Below, piece by piece: positions 47,127 to 55,873 of a DNA stretch of 64,000 nucleotides. Where the stretch lies: contig NZ_CP006367.1 of the NCBI RefSeq assembly GCF_001442755.1, positions 806,001 to 870,000 of the forward strand, given 5' to 3'. The position numbers and the translations under genes were made by a program. The stretch is from Aureimonas sp. AU20 (GTDB lineage: Bacteria > Pseudomonadota > Alphaproteobacteria > Rhizobiales > Rhizobiaceae). Each line of letters starts with the position of its first letter. The stretch's first letter is position 1. The notes under the pieces are model-generated. The model made no database searches. It saw only the letters and a program-made list of their open reading frames with translations, and was not told where the DNA came from.

Positions 47127-48242
47127 ATGACCAAGCAACCGTTCCGCGTCGGCATCGTCGGCCTGCAACCCGGCCGAAGCTGGGCAGCGCGGGCCCATCT
47201 GCCCGCGCTACAAGCCCTGCCCGAGGATTTCGAGATCGCCGGCGTCGCCAACACGAGCCGGGCCAGCGCCGAGAGAGCGGTCGCCGAGACAGGACTGCCC
47301 CGCGCCTACGACGACGTCGCGGAACTGGTGGGCGACGCGTCGATCGATGTGGTGGCGGTCACCGTAAAGGTACCGCACCATCGCGCGATCGTCGGTGCGG
47401 CCTTGGCGGCGGGCAAACACGTCTACTGCGAGTGGCCGCTCGGCAATGGCTTGGCCGAGGCGGAGGAACTCGCCGCGCTCGCGCGGACGGCCGGTGTCGT
47501 GGCCGTCACGGGAATACAGGCGCGCCTTGCTCCAGAAGTCCGACAACTCGTGCGACTTGTGGCCGAGGGTTACGTCGGCAAGGTGCTTTCCACGACGATC
47601 GTCGCGCGGGGCGGCGGCTGGGGCGGCATGATCGCGAGCCGTTCGACCGACGCCTACCTTCTGGATCGTTCGACCGGTGCGAACATGCTGACGATACCCA
47701 TAGGGCATACGTTGGCTGCGGTGCATGGCGTGCTGGGCGATGTCGCAGGCGTATCCGCCGTGCTGACGACGCGCCGCGCGACCGCGCTCGCCGCCGATAC
47801 GGGCGAGACCCTGCCCGTGTCGGCGCCCGACCAAGTGCTGGTCAGCGGTTTGTTGGCCGATGGCAGCCCATTGTCGTTGCATTACAGAGGTGGAATGGCG
47901 CGAGACGGCCAGGGTTTTCTGTGGGAGATCAATGGCACCGACGGCGACCTGCGGCTGTCCGCACCCTTCGGTCACCCGCAACTCCTGCCGCTGACGCTGA
48001 CCGGCGGCCGCGGCGACGACCGCTCGTTCCAACCGATCGACGTGCCCCCCGATCTTCTCGCCGATCTGCCAGCCGACCCGACCTACGGCAACGTCGCCCG
48101 CACCTACGCGCTGATGGCCGAGGATATTCGTCAAGGTACGCAGAAGGCGCCGAGCTTCGACGACGCGGTCACGATTCATCGCATCATCGACGCGATCGAA
48201 CGGTCCTCGGCGGATGGCAGGGCGGTCGACGTTTCGCGGTAG
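47127..48242 (+). CDS. Gfo/Idh/MocA family oxidoreductase, Gal80-like
   Basis: A 371-residue NAD(P)-binding protein. GIVGLQPGRSWAARAHLPAL gives a somewhat loose Rossmann loop, and VYCEWPLGNGLAEAEELAAL replaces the usual EKP with EWP, a feature shared with fungal Gal80 and related bacterial proteins. AAGAG-type ribosome site AAGGAG precedes the ATG. It follows azoR and is probably in the same transcript. The change at the lysine position makes ordinary dehydrogenase activity doubtful; a binding or atypical redox role is possible. Confidence 0.82.
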   Translation: MTKQPFRVGIVGLQPGRSWAARAHLPALQALPEDFEIAGVANTSRASAERAVAETGLPRAYDDVAELVGDASIDVVAVTVKVPHHRAIVGAALAAGKHVYCEWPLGNGLAEAEELAALARTAGVVAVTGIQARLAPEVRQLVRLVAEGYVGKVLSTTIVARGGGWGGMIASRSTDAYLLDRSTGANMLTIPIGHTLAAVHGVLGDVAGVSAVLTTRRATALAADTGETLPVSAPDQVLVSGLLADGSPLSLHYRGGMARDGQGFLWEINGTDGDLRLSAPFGHPQLLPLTLTGGRGDDRSFQPIDVPPDLLADLPADPTYGNVARTYALMAEDIRQGTQKAPSFDDAVTIHRIIDAIERSSADGRAVDVSR

Positions 48243-48591
48243 GCGATCGGACGACACGGGCTGTCGAAAGCGTCGCACCGGGCGCCGGGCGACGCCGACC
48301 GCAGATCACGATGGCGCAGGAGAGGCATGCGCATCACGGAGACGACCCGATACTGGGCGTCGGAGGGGCAGGCGGACGCGGTGCTCGCGACACGCGTCGA
48401 GGTTTCGCGTACGCGTGTCCACCTGGGGCTGGAACCCGGGGGCATCCGCGAGCGCGTCGGGGGTGGGGACGGTCCAGACGTGACATGAGCCGCCACCGTC
48501 GCCAGCGAAGCGGATCACGCCGCCGACATGGCGGCGCGTGCGAGCAGCCCCGACCTACCCGCCCTTCAGGGATCAGATGGCAGGTCTCACC
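48243..48591. other. Gap without a convincing gene
   Basis: About 350 bases. Minus-strand frames read through short stretches that could be remains of an old gene, but I could not match them to a family. No hairpin terminator with T run was seen after the oxidoreductase stop. Confidence 0.35.
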
Positions 48592-48909
48592 TCACGCTTC
48601 CAACGGCTTGTGGAACGGGAATTCCCGCACGACAGATTGGACCATTCGGAACGGGCTGACCGAACCTGACTGTTCCGGAGGGCGGACAGGGTGGCAGCCT
48701 TTCGGTCGATCCGTCACCAGGGAAATCGTCTGGTTTTCCCAGCACGTGTAGACCCCGGAGGGATCGGTCGGCCCGAACCTCGCGACCCGTACGACCTCGC
48801 TCGAACCTTTCTCGAGCGTCGCGGTGCCCAGTTGGTTGTTCAGCGCTGTGTTGGTGAACTCGGGCCAGACGAGGTTCACCTTGATGCCATCCTCCTCGTG
48901 CTCGATCAT
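48592..48909 (-). pseudogene. SDR family, C-terminal remnant
   Basis: The segment DGIKVNLVWPEFTNTALNNQ and the following FGPTDPSGVYTCWENQTISL look like the end of a short-chain dehydrogenase (the N-V-x-P-G/E-F-x-x-T strand and the terminal loop). The Rossmann half, NNAG and YxxxK are all absent. Downstream, the frame continues into unrelated residues. A gene fragment. Confidence 0.55.
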
Positions 48910-49015
48910 CGTCGACAGGGCGATGATGCCGAAAAGACCCGACCATCCCCCGCCCCCGAGTTTTTGTTAAGTGCTCTTCGCGCCACAGCCGATGGCGAGG
49001 GACGACTGTCGGCCC

Positions 49016-49924
49016 TCAGCCTGCCTTGCGGTCGGCCAGGAGCCCCGCGAACGTTCCCGCCACGATCATCGCCGCGCCGAGCACGGCGCCGCCGGTGACG
49101 GGCTCGGACAGGAGGGCGTGGGCCAGGGCGAAGCCGAACAACGGCTCGGTTCCCATCAGGAAGCCGACCCTCGTCGGGCTCGTGCGGCGCACCGCGGCGT
49201 TCTGGACGTAGAAGGCCGCGACCGTGCAGAACAGCGACAGGAACGCGACGCGGCCCCAGAAGCCGGCGTCGGCCCGGACCGCCAGGGCGCCGAGGTCCTG
49301 CATCACGACAAGGGCAACCAGTGCCATGGCGCCGACCGTGGCGGCTTGCACGGCGGTGAGTGCGACCGACGAGAGCGAACGTGCCGACATCAGCCGCTTG
49401 GTGGAGACGACCATGACCGCGCGAAGCGCGGCGGCGAGAAGAATGAGCCCATCCCCCAGCGTCCAGGCCGTCAGGCCGCCGACCAGCAAGCCCACGCCGG
49501 CGCAGGCGATCACCGCGCCGCAGACGACGATCGGGGGTGGCAGACGGCGCGAGAGCCCATGGTCCAGGAACGGGGTGAAGAGCGTGCAGAGCGAGATGAT
49601 GAGGGCCGCGTTCGTCGCGCTCGTCAGCGCAAGGCCCGCGATCTCCGAGATGAAGATCGCCGCCAGGATCGCCCCGAGCACCGCAGCGCGCAGGATGTCG
49701 CCCCATCTGGCGGAAGCGAGTTCCCGGCGCGCCGCCAGCCCCATGATGCAGGCTGTGGCGAGGAACCTGTAGAAGATCAGGACGAGGACGGGGGCATAGG
49801 CCAGCGCGCTCTTGGTGACGGGGTAGCTCGCGCCCCACACGACCGCGATGGCGAGAACCGCCGCGTCGGCCGGGAGCGTCGACCGCTGCACGGTCCGCGC
49901 CATGGTGCCGGATGGATGGGTCAT
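49016..49924 (-). CDS. EamA/DMT family transporter (intact copy)
   Basis: A 302-residue membrane protein with two EamA repeats and about ten hydrophobic segments. AVLAIAVVWGASYPVTKSAL opens the first repeat; ISLCTLFTPFLDHGLSRRLP ends it; RVGFLMGTEPLFGFALAHAL lies in the second. Such proteins export metabolites such as amino acids. Positions 49337-50042, covering its 5' two-thirds and upstream DNA, are an inverted near-identical copy of 55168-55873. Upstream on the same strand only the last 13 codons of an AraC gene remain, so it has lost the regulator that accompanies the other copy. Confidence 0.9.
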   Translation of the reverse strand: MTHPSGTMARTVQRSTLPADAAVLAIAVVWGASYPVTKSALAYAPVLVLIFYRFLATACIMGLAARRELASARWGDILRAAVLGAILAAIFISEIAGLALTSATNAALIISLCTLFTPFLDHGLSRRLPPPIVVCGAVIACAGVGLLVGGLTAWTLGDGLILLAAALRAVMVVSTKRLMSARSLSSVALTAVQAATVGAMALVALVVMQDLGALAVRADAGFWGRVAFLSLFCTVAAFYVQNAAVRRTSPTRVGFLMGTEPLFGFALAHALLSEPVTGGAVLGAAMIVAGTFAGLLADRKAG

Positions 49925-50042
49925 GCTTGCTTTCGCCCTGCGTGCCGCCGGACCCCCTTGATCCTGGCTTCCGATCGGCTTGATAGGGGGCGGTGCCGGA
50001 GCGTTATAGAACGAAAGTGCGGACCCGGTCGGGCTGCGCGTA
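49337..50042. repeat. 706-bp inverted duplication, copy 1
   Basis: Matches 55168-55873 in opposite orientation, with equal length and only scattered substitutions. It covers the last 13 codons of an AraC gene, its stop, the 79-base spacer and the first 196 codons of the EamA gene. At 50042 it ends inside the AraC remnant; at 49337 the other copy is interrupted, whereas this one continues into intact EamA. Confidence 0.85.
50004..50042 (-). pseudogene. AraC regulator, 3' remnant
   Basis: The thirteen codons YAQPDRVRTFVL plus TAA are the end of the AraC gene found complete at 54319-55206 (YAQADRVRTFVL there). Everything 5' of it has been replaced by the SDR gene end. This shows the AraC-EamA order was ancestral. 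Confidence 0.8.
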
Positions 50043-50049
50043 AGCGATT

Positions 50050-50811
50050 CTAAAGCCGAAACCCTCCTGCGACTTCGATGCGCTGGCCATTGACCCATCG
50101 AAAGTCGTCTGACAACAGCGCTGCGATCACAGGACCGACCTCCTCGGGACCGCCGACGCGCCCGAGCGCGGTCTGCGAGGCGATTGCCTTATTTACGTCT
50201 GTATTGTCGCGCGTCACCCCACCGCTAAAATCGGTCGCGATGGCGCCGGGCGCGACGACATTCACGCAGATGCCGCGTGGTCCGAGTTCGAGTGCCATGT
50301 ACCGGGTCAGGGTCTCAACCGCCGACTTGATCGGCCCGTAGATCGCGCGCCCCGGAAAGCTGAACCGGGTGAGACCGGAGGCGACGTTCACGATGCGACC
50401 CCCGTCATTCATCAACGGCAGCAACGTCTGAGTAAGAAGGAATGGACCCTTGAAGTGGATGGCGAAGATTTCGTCCAATTCCGCCTCGGTGCCGTTGGCG
50501 AGCGTCGCCGTCGAGGAGGTGCCGGCGTTGTTGACCAAATAATCGAACCGTTGAGCGCCCAGTGTCGCAAGAGCCTCACGGACGTCGGCGGCGAACCTGG
50601 CGAAGCTATTCGCCTGTCCCACGTCGAGTTGCAGCGCCACCGCCTTTGCGCCCGCTTGCCGAACCAACTCGACCACCTCATTGGCCACAGCGCGCCCGGA
50701 ATGATAGGTTACGATCGAAGACACGCCGCGCTCGGCTAAGCGAAGCACGGCATCGCGGCCAATACCTCTGCTGCTGCCGGTTACGATGGCGATGGGAGGT
50801 GACGACGGCAT
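50050..50811 (-). CDS. SDR family oxidoreductase
   Basis: A 253-residue classical SDR. TGSSRGIG is the cofactor loop at about 12-19, NNAG is near residue 91, the catalytic Ser lies in NVASG and Tyr-Lys in IYGPIKSAVE. C-terminal GPEEVGPVIAALLSDDFRWV is typical, ending in VAGGFRL. Divergent from a LysR gene 96 bases away that probably regulates it. Substrate unknown; members reduce ketones or quinone-like carbonyls. Its 3' end lies eight bases from the duplicated block. Confidence 0.9.
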   Translation of the reverse strand: MPSSPPIAIVTGSSRGIGRDAVLRLAERGVSSIVTYHSGRAVANEVVELVRQAGAKAVALQLDVGQANSFARFAADVREALATLGAQRFDYLVNNAGTSSTATLANGTEAELDEIFAIHFKGPFLLTQTLLPLMNDGGRIVNVASGLTRFSFPGRAIYGPIKSAVETLTRYMALELGPRGICVNVVAPGAIATDFSGGVTRDNTDVNKAIASQTALGRVGGPEEVGPVIAALLSDDFRWVNGQRIEVAGGFRL

Positions 50812-50907
50812 GGCAATTCTCCGATTGTTCACCCGCAGAGCATAGAAACCCGCCCGAAACGGCGTTAGACAGCTATTTTTGACAACATAATTCTCTCTAG
50901 GCGAACA

Positions 50908-51807
50908 GTGAGCACGGATCGACTGGCCACCTTGGCTCTCTTCGTCCGCATCGTAGAGCGGGGAAGCTTTACTGGAGCGGCGGCGGAGCTCGGTATCTCC
51001 CGCCCCACCGCCACTGCCGCCATTCAGGAACTGGAACGGCGGCTCGGCGTGCGCCTACTCCATCGCACGACGCGTCAGGTTCGGCCGACCCGTGAAGGCG
51101 AGGCTTATTACCACCGCTGCGTCGCAATCCTGCGGGAGCTGGAGGAGGCCGATCGAACCGCTGCCGGCACGGTGTCAGGGCTGCTTCGCATCGACGTCGC
51201 AGGACTGATCGCCCGGACGATGCTGCTCCCGGCACTTCCCGAGTTCCTGTCGCGCCATCCAAATCTCAACATCCATCTGAGCGAGAGCGAGCGGTTCGTA
51301 GATCTGGTGCGCGAAGGCGTGGACTGCGTGGTGCGAGCAGGCGAGCTGGCCGACAGCGGCATGGTCGGCCGCACTTTGGGAGCCGTCGAGGAGATCACCT
51401 GCGCCAGCCCCGCCTATCTATCCGCGCGGGGCACCCCGGCTTCGCCGGACAATCTGGAAGGCCACCAGATGATCGGCTTCGTTTCCTCCCGGACGGGACA
51501 GCCGCTGCCGCTCCAGTTCACGGTGGGAGGTAAGATCGTGGAGATCGCGCTGCCGGCGCGCATCCTCGTCAGCGGTTCGGATACCAGTGCCGCCGCCGCC
51601 AGACTGGGCTTCGGGATCGTTCAAGCACCCCGCTACCGTTTTGCCGAGGATCTTGCATCGGGCGCACTGACGGAGATCATGTCGGAATACCCGCCAACGC
51701 CTACCCCCATATCCATCCTGTTCCCCGACAGTCGCCATCTCTCGCCGCGGGTGCGCGCTTTTGTGGATTGGGCTGCCGAGATCCTGGCACCTTACCTTTT
51801 ACGATAG
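50908..51807 (+). CDS. LysR family transcriptional regulator
   Basis: A 299-residue regulator of the CrgA/AaeR-like branch. The HTH (FTGAAAELGISRPTATAAIQ) lies at about 20-40, and the effector domain includes VREGVDCVVRAGELADSGMV, characteristic of that branch. Start is GTG 50908. The short AT-rich stretch between it and the SDR start (GTTAGACAGCTATTTTTGAC) should contain the shared operator. It most likely controls the divergent SDR. Confidence 0.9.
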   Translation: MSTDRLATLALFVRIVERGSFTGAAAELGISRPTATAAIQELERRLGVRLLHRTTRQVRPTREGEAYYHRCVAILRELEEADRTAAGTVSGLLRIDVAGLIARTMLLPALPEFLSRHPNLNIHLSESERFVDLVREGVDCVVRAGELADSGMVGRTLGAVEEITCASPAYLSARGTPASPDNLEGHQMIGFVSSRTGQPLPLQFTVGGKIVEIALPARILVSGSDTSAAAARLGFGIVQAPRYRFAEDLASGALTEIMSEYPPTPTPISILFPDSRHLSPRVRAFVDWAAEILAPYLLR

Positions 51808-52077
51808 TCAATTATTGTGGGACTCGCTGGTATCGCGAACAGCAGCTTATCCCTAACCTGCATCAGAAGCGGATCGACTCGTTTCCACATAAGTCGGCTC
51901 CGATGTTGAAGTTGCGCTAACGTTGGCCGAAGGCAACGAGGTGCAGCGTTCGCTTCCTCCAGCGGGTGGGTGCGCAACGGCCGCCTTCCGGATCTGATGG
52001 CGTTCTTTCCGATAGCTGGAGGGGTGGGAAGCGGTCTTTCTGGTTTCACGGGACAACGCGGCGAGCGGCCGTCGCCT

Positions 52078-52974
52078 TCACGTTCGCAGTTCAGAGTTCC
52101 AAGCCCGAACTGCAAGAACCGCTTCGGCGAAGTCGCCGGGAGCTTCCCATGGCAGATTGTGCCCGCACTCGACGACGCGATGCTCGTAGCGTGCCGTGAA
52201 CATCCCTGCATGGTCGGCAGTGCCACCCGGTTTCAGGGGGTCCTTTGTTCCGTCGATCGTGATGGCGGGAACTGTGATCGGTGGCTTTCGCGCCAGTCGT
52301 GCTTCCAACGCGGTCAGCGCGGGATCTCCAGCTGCAAGGCCAAAGTCGAAGCGGTAGGAATGAATGACCACGTCGACGAAATCCGGATTGTCGAACGAGG
52401 CGGCCGTTCGCTCGAACGTCGCGTCGTCGAAACTCCATGTGGGCGACCATTGCTTCCAAAGGGTGCGACACAGTTCGCGCCGATGGAGCGCGAGACACTC
52501 GCGGCCGCGCTCATGCTGGAACAGATGCTGATACCAGAGGGCCTGCTCCAAGGCGGGCGGGTAAGCGTGGCCGAGCCGTTCGACGTCGATGACGTCGTAG
52601 CCGGCATATGAGACGAGACCGGCCACGCGTTCCGGCCAAAGGGCCGACGCCACGCACGATGCGAGGCCGCCCCAATCGTAGCCGGCGAGAAGGGCGCGCT
52701 CGATCCCGAGCGCATCCAGGAGACCGACGAGGTCGCGGCCCAGCGCCGATTGCTGGCCACTGCGCATCGCCGCGGCCGACAGGAACCGCGTTGGTCCGAA
52801 ACCGCGCAGGTATGGCACGATGACCCTTGCCCCGGCGTCTGCCAAGCGCGGCGCAACCTCGTCGTAGGCGTGAACGTCGTATGGAAAGCCGTGCGAGAGT
52901 ACGACCGGCCAACCGTTGTCCGGACCAAATTCCAGATAGGCGATCCGCAACGTGTCCGTATCGACTTCGCGCAT
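52078..52974 (-). CDS. Alpha/beta hydrolase, epoxide hydrolase/haloalkane dehalogenase type
   Basis: A 298-residue hydrolase. HGFP at 28-31 is the oxyanion motif of epoxide hydrolases, and the nucleophile elbow GYDWGG has Asp100 rather than Ser, so an ester intermediate with an Asp is expected. His272 in ECGHNLPWEAP is the base. A cap domain spans about residues 130-210. It would open epoxides or remove halides from small organics; the lack of a clear second cap tyrosine pair in view keeps the choice open. Stands alone on the minus strand. Confidence 0.85.
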   Translation of the reverse strand: MREVDTDTLRIAYLEFGPDNGWPVVLSHGFPYDVHAYDEVAPRLADAGARVIVPYLRGFGPTRFLSAAAMRSGQQSALGRDLVGLLDALGIERALLAGYDWGGLASCVASALWPERVAGLVSYAGYDVIDVERLGHAYPPALEQALWYQHLFQHERGRECLALHRRELCRTLWKQWSPTWSFDDATFERTAASFDNPDFVDVVIHSYRFDFGLAAGDPALTALEARLARKPPITVPAITIDGTKDPLKPGGTADHAGMFTARYEHRVVECGHNLPWEAPGDFAEAVLAVRAWNSELRT

Positions 52975-53286
52975 AAGACCTCGCTGGCAGCAGCGTATAA
53001 AGAGACGCTTCTGAACGTCAGTTTACGTCAAACTGCCATGATGCCAGAAAAAACCGCAACCGGTCGAAACCCTTCTTTCCGACTTCGGGCCTCAGTTCCC
53101 CGAGCACAAGTGGCGAGAATGGGGCGACACCCGTCCGACCGCTTCCGGGCGACCGCTTTCTCCGCGCCGGTCGGACCCACCGGGTGATTTGCTGACGGGC
53201 AGCTTTATGACGTGTGTGAGAGATCTAGCCCGTTGAAACGACCGGAGTATCGCGGGTGTCGCCACAAAGTCGCTTCGTTTGGAATA
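52975..53286. other. Gap between two hydrolase genes
   Basis: About 310 bases with AT-rich pieces near 52985-53055, probably the epoxide-hydrolase promoter. GGTCGAAACCC and GGCGACACCCGTCCGACCGC words resemble pieces of the palindromic repeat family but do not align over its length. No gene recognised. Confidence 0.4.
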
Positions 53287-54024
53287 CTACTCCGGCTGAC
53301 CCCGGCATTTTGTGCTGTCAGCCAGATTCCGTATGATGCTCCTGGCGAACAGTCCAGGTGCCTCCAGCATCATCAGGTGTCCAGTGTCCGGAATGTCAGC
53401 GTTGGTTGTGGCTTCGCGTGTCAGCCACTCGGGCACGTTCCAACTGCTCCGAGCGCGAGCACCTGCGAGCAGATGAACCGGCAGACCGGAATTAACGAAC
53501 TTCTTCAGACCATCGAGATAAGCATCTTCGCCTGTCGCCGAGACGACAGCGCGAGCCTGGCTACGCAATGTGGAGATGGGTTGGTTTTCGAGCCACTGGG
53601 TCGCTACTTCCAAGGCAAAGGGGGTCGGCTCCACGCCGGCACGGCCGATCCACGCGGCCACGTCAGCGCGAAAACCATCGACCTCTTCTGAGATCTCGAA
53701 GAGTTCCTGCGTTGCAATTTTTCGCGACCAAAAGGCGTCGCCCAGTGTGAGGTTGCCCTCAATACTCGTCAGGGATCTCGTCAATTTTGGATGGCGCCCC
53801 GCAAATAAGACCGCAATGGCGCCGCCGACCGAGTGACCAACGACATCAACGGGCTCGTCGGAGCGTTCGCGCAGCCAGCCTGCGACGTGGTCAGCTTGCT
53901 CAAACAGCTCCCATCCAACCGGGGCTCCGTTTCGGTAAGAGCCGTATCCTATCAAATCAGGTGCGAGAACCGTTGCGTCGCCGAAAGCGGAGAGGATGCC
54001 GGGAGCGCTCAGCGATCCGAACAA
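53287..54024 (-). CDS. Alpha/beta hydrolase, start codon lost or uncertain
   Basis: A serine hydrolase with the nucleophile elbow VVGHSVGG, an EGNLTLGDAFWSRK strand and a C-terminal His in DTGHLMMLEAP. Coding similarity begins further upstream than the TTG at 54024: the same frame reads HKVRGHRGSIRYR then FLLIHGLFGSL, including the HG oxyanion motif, back to about 54090, yet contains no ATG or GTG. The frame then enters the palindromic repeat at 54140-54205. The gene may have lost its start by that insertion. If translated from 54024 it would lack the oxyanion loop. Confidence 0.55.
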   Translation of the reverse strand: MFGSLSAPGILSAFGDATVLAPDLIGYGSYRNGAPVGWELFEQADHVAGWLRERSDEPVDVVGHSVGGAIAVLFAGRHPKLTRSLTSIEGNLTLGDAFWSRKIATQELFEISEEVDGFRADVAAWIGRAGVEPTPFALEVATQWLENQPISTLRSQARAVVSATGEDAYLDGLKKFVNSGLPVHLLAGARARSSWNVPEWLTREATTNADIPDTGHLMMLEAPGLFARSIIRNLADSTKCRGQPE

Positions 54025-54139
54025 GCCGTGGATCAGTAGGAATCGGTGCCATCGCGTCCTGTACCGTATTGATCCCCGATGGCCACGAACCTTGTGTCCG
54101 CTTTCGGGGAAAGCGCTTCGTGCAGCGTATGGCGTTAAT

Positions 54140-54205
54140 GGGTCGAAAGCGGAATGGCAGCTTTTCGCCCGATCAATCCGAAAGCTGCCGGTCCGTTCTC
54201 GACCC
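54140..54205. repeat. 66-bp palindromic intergenic repeat, copy A
   Basis: GGGTCGAAAGCGGAATGGCA and the following GCTTTTCG pair with CGAAAGCTGCCGGTCC and the closing TCGACCC to form one long imperfect hairpin. Same 66-bp length as copy B at 45637. It separates the truncated hydrolase 5' end from the AraC gene, both of which read away from it. Confidence 0.8.
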
Positions 54206-54318
54206 GATCAGGCAGACAAACTTGCAGCCGGGGTGGGTGGAAAGCTTACGGTCCGCAGTTGGGAGGGCTGGTGCAAAAGCTGGCGTTCGAGATAGTTGAG
54301 AAGACGAACAGCCGCCGC

Positions 54319-55206
54319 ATGAACAGTCAGGTAGAAGAGATGGAAGACGGGCCGGGCCCGCTACCCCGATCGGAGCGGGTTTCGTTCCGGCGTCCGCTGG
54401 GTCATCGTGGCCTCGAGACGTTGGCGGCCCACTACGTGCGGCAGACGTTCAAGCCGCATTCCCATCCGCAATACCTGATCGGCGTCATCACCGGCGGCGT
54501 GCATTCGGTCTGGTGCCGTGGCGAGCGCCATACGGTCCTGCCGGGAACCCTGATGTCCATGCGGCCCGGCGACGTCCATCACGGCAACGCGGCCGTCGAG
54601 GCCGGCTGGGTGCAGCGGATGTTCTACGTCGACGAGGCCACGATGGCGGAGATTCTCGGGGATCGCCGGGGCGCATCGGCCTCCTCGCTCCCCGACTTCG
54701 AACGGTGCGACCGCCACGACCCTGTGCTTGCAGCGCGCCTCGAACGCATTCACGACAGCGTCCACGCCTCGCGGCTGACGCTGTCGCGCGACGCGGCGTG
54801 GGTCGCCTTCGCGGACGTTGTCGCCATCCTTGCCGGCGGCGCACCAGGCGACGGCGCCCGAAGCGCCTTGCCCGACAATCGCGTCCGGACGCTGGTCGAC
54901 TTTCTCCATGCCCATGTCGGCGAGGACGTGAGCCTCGACACGCTCTCGCAGCTCGCGGGCCTTCGTCGCCGGCAGACGATCGACCTCTTCAAGCGACAGA
55001 CCGGACTGCCCCCGCATGCCTACCACATCGGCTTGAAGGTGCGCTTGGTTCAGGACCGACTGCGCGATGGGCACGCGCCCGCCGCCGCCGCGATGGAGGC
55101 GGGCTTTTCCGACCAGAGCCATATGGCCCGTCACTTCACGGCTATCGTCGGCATGACGCCGGCGGCCTACGCGCAAGCTGACCGGGTCCGCACTTTCGTT
55201 CTATAA
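54319..55206 (+). CDS. AraC family transcriptional regulator
   Basis: A 295-residue regulator. The N-terminal cupin sensor (FKPHSHPQYLIGVITGGVHS, then MRPGDVHHGN) is followed by two helix-turn-helix units, DVSLDTLSQLAGLRRRQTID and AAAMEAGFSDQSHMARHFTA, with the usual MTPAAY ending. The ATG at 54319 is chosen; MEDGP at 54340 is also possible. It reads into an EamA transporter gene 79 bases downstream, a common pairing of regulator and amino-acid exporter, but that gene is truncated here. Confidence 0.88.
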   Translation: MNSQVEEMEDGPGPLPRSERVSFRRPLGHRGLETLAAHYVRQTFKPHSHPQYLIGVITGGVHSVWCRGERHTVLPGTLMSMRPGDVHHGNAAVEAGWVQRMFYVDEATMAEILGDRRGASASSLPDFERCDRHDPVLAARLERIHDSVHASRLTLSRDAAWVAFADVVAILAGGAPGDGARSALPDNRVRTLVDFLHAHVGEDVSLDTLSQLAGLRRRQTIDLFKRQTGLPPHAYHIGLKVRLVQDRLRDGHAPAAAAMEAGFSDQSHMARHFTAIVGMTPAAYAQADRVRTFVL

Positions 55207-55873
55207 CGCTCCAGCACCGCCCCCTATCAAGCCGATCGGAAGCCAGGATCAAGGGGGTCCGGCGGCACGCAGGGCGAAAGCAAGCATGACCCATCCATCC
55301 GGCACCATGGCGCGGACCGGGCAGCGGTCGACGCTCCCGGCCGACGCGGCGGTCCTCGCCATCGCGGTCGTGTGGGGCGCGAGCTACCCCGTCACCAAGG
55401 GCGCGCTGGCCTATGCCCCCGTCCTCGTCCTGATCTTCTACAGGTTCGTCGCCACAGGCTGCATCATGGGGCTGGCGGCGCGCCGGGAACTCGCCTCCGC
55501 CAGATGGGGCGACATCCTGCGCGCTGCGGTGCTCGGGACGATCCTGGCGGCGATCTTCATCTCGGAGATCGCGGGCCTTGCGCTGACGAGCGCGACGAAC
55601 GCGGCCCTCATCATCTCGCTCTGCACGCTCTTCACCCCGTTCCTGGACCATGGGCTCTCGCGCCGTCTGCCACCCCCGATCGTCGTCTGCGGCGCGGTGA
55701 TCGCCTGCGCCGGCGTGGGCTTGCTGGTCGGCGGCCTGACGGCCTGGACGCTGGGGGATGGGCTCATTCTTCTCGCCGCCGCGCTTCGCGCAGTCATGGT
55801 CGTCTCCACCAAGCGGCTGATGTCGGCACGTTCGCTCTGGTCGGTCGCACTCACCGCCGTGCAAGCCGCCACG
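55168..55873. repeat. 706-bp inverted duplication, copy 2
   Basis: The counterpart of 49337-50042. It begins within the AraC gene 13 codons before its stop and ends at EamA codon 196, where integrase sequence replaces the rest. Equal length without gaps suggests a recent duplication or gene conversion. Confidence 0.85.
55286..55873 (+). pseudogene. EamA/DMT transporter, 3' truncated copy
   Basis: The first 196 codons match the intact transporter at 49016-49924 with a few substitutions (for example KGALAY for KSALAY). After ALTAVQAAT the homology ends and the reverse complement of an integrase gene starts, so the second EamA repeat is lost. The open frame continues about 96 codons into shadow sequence before a stop, but a half transporter of this type is unlikely to work. 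Confidence 0.85.

Noticed and set aside
54154..54318. N-terminal extension of the AraC protein
   Set aside because: This stretch is the palindromic repeat and spacer; it lacks conservation expected of the cupin domain, and ATG 54319 lies close to the domain start.
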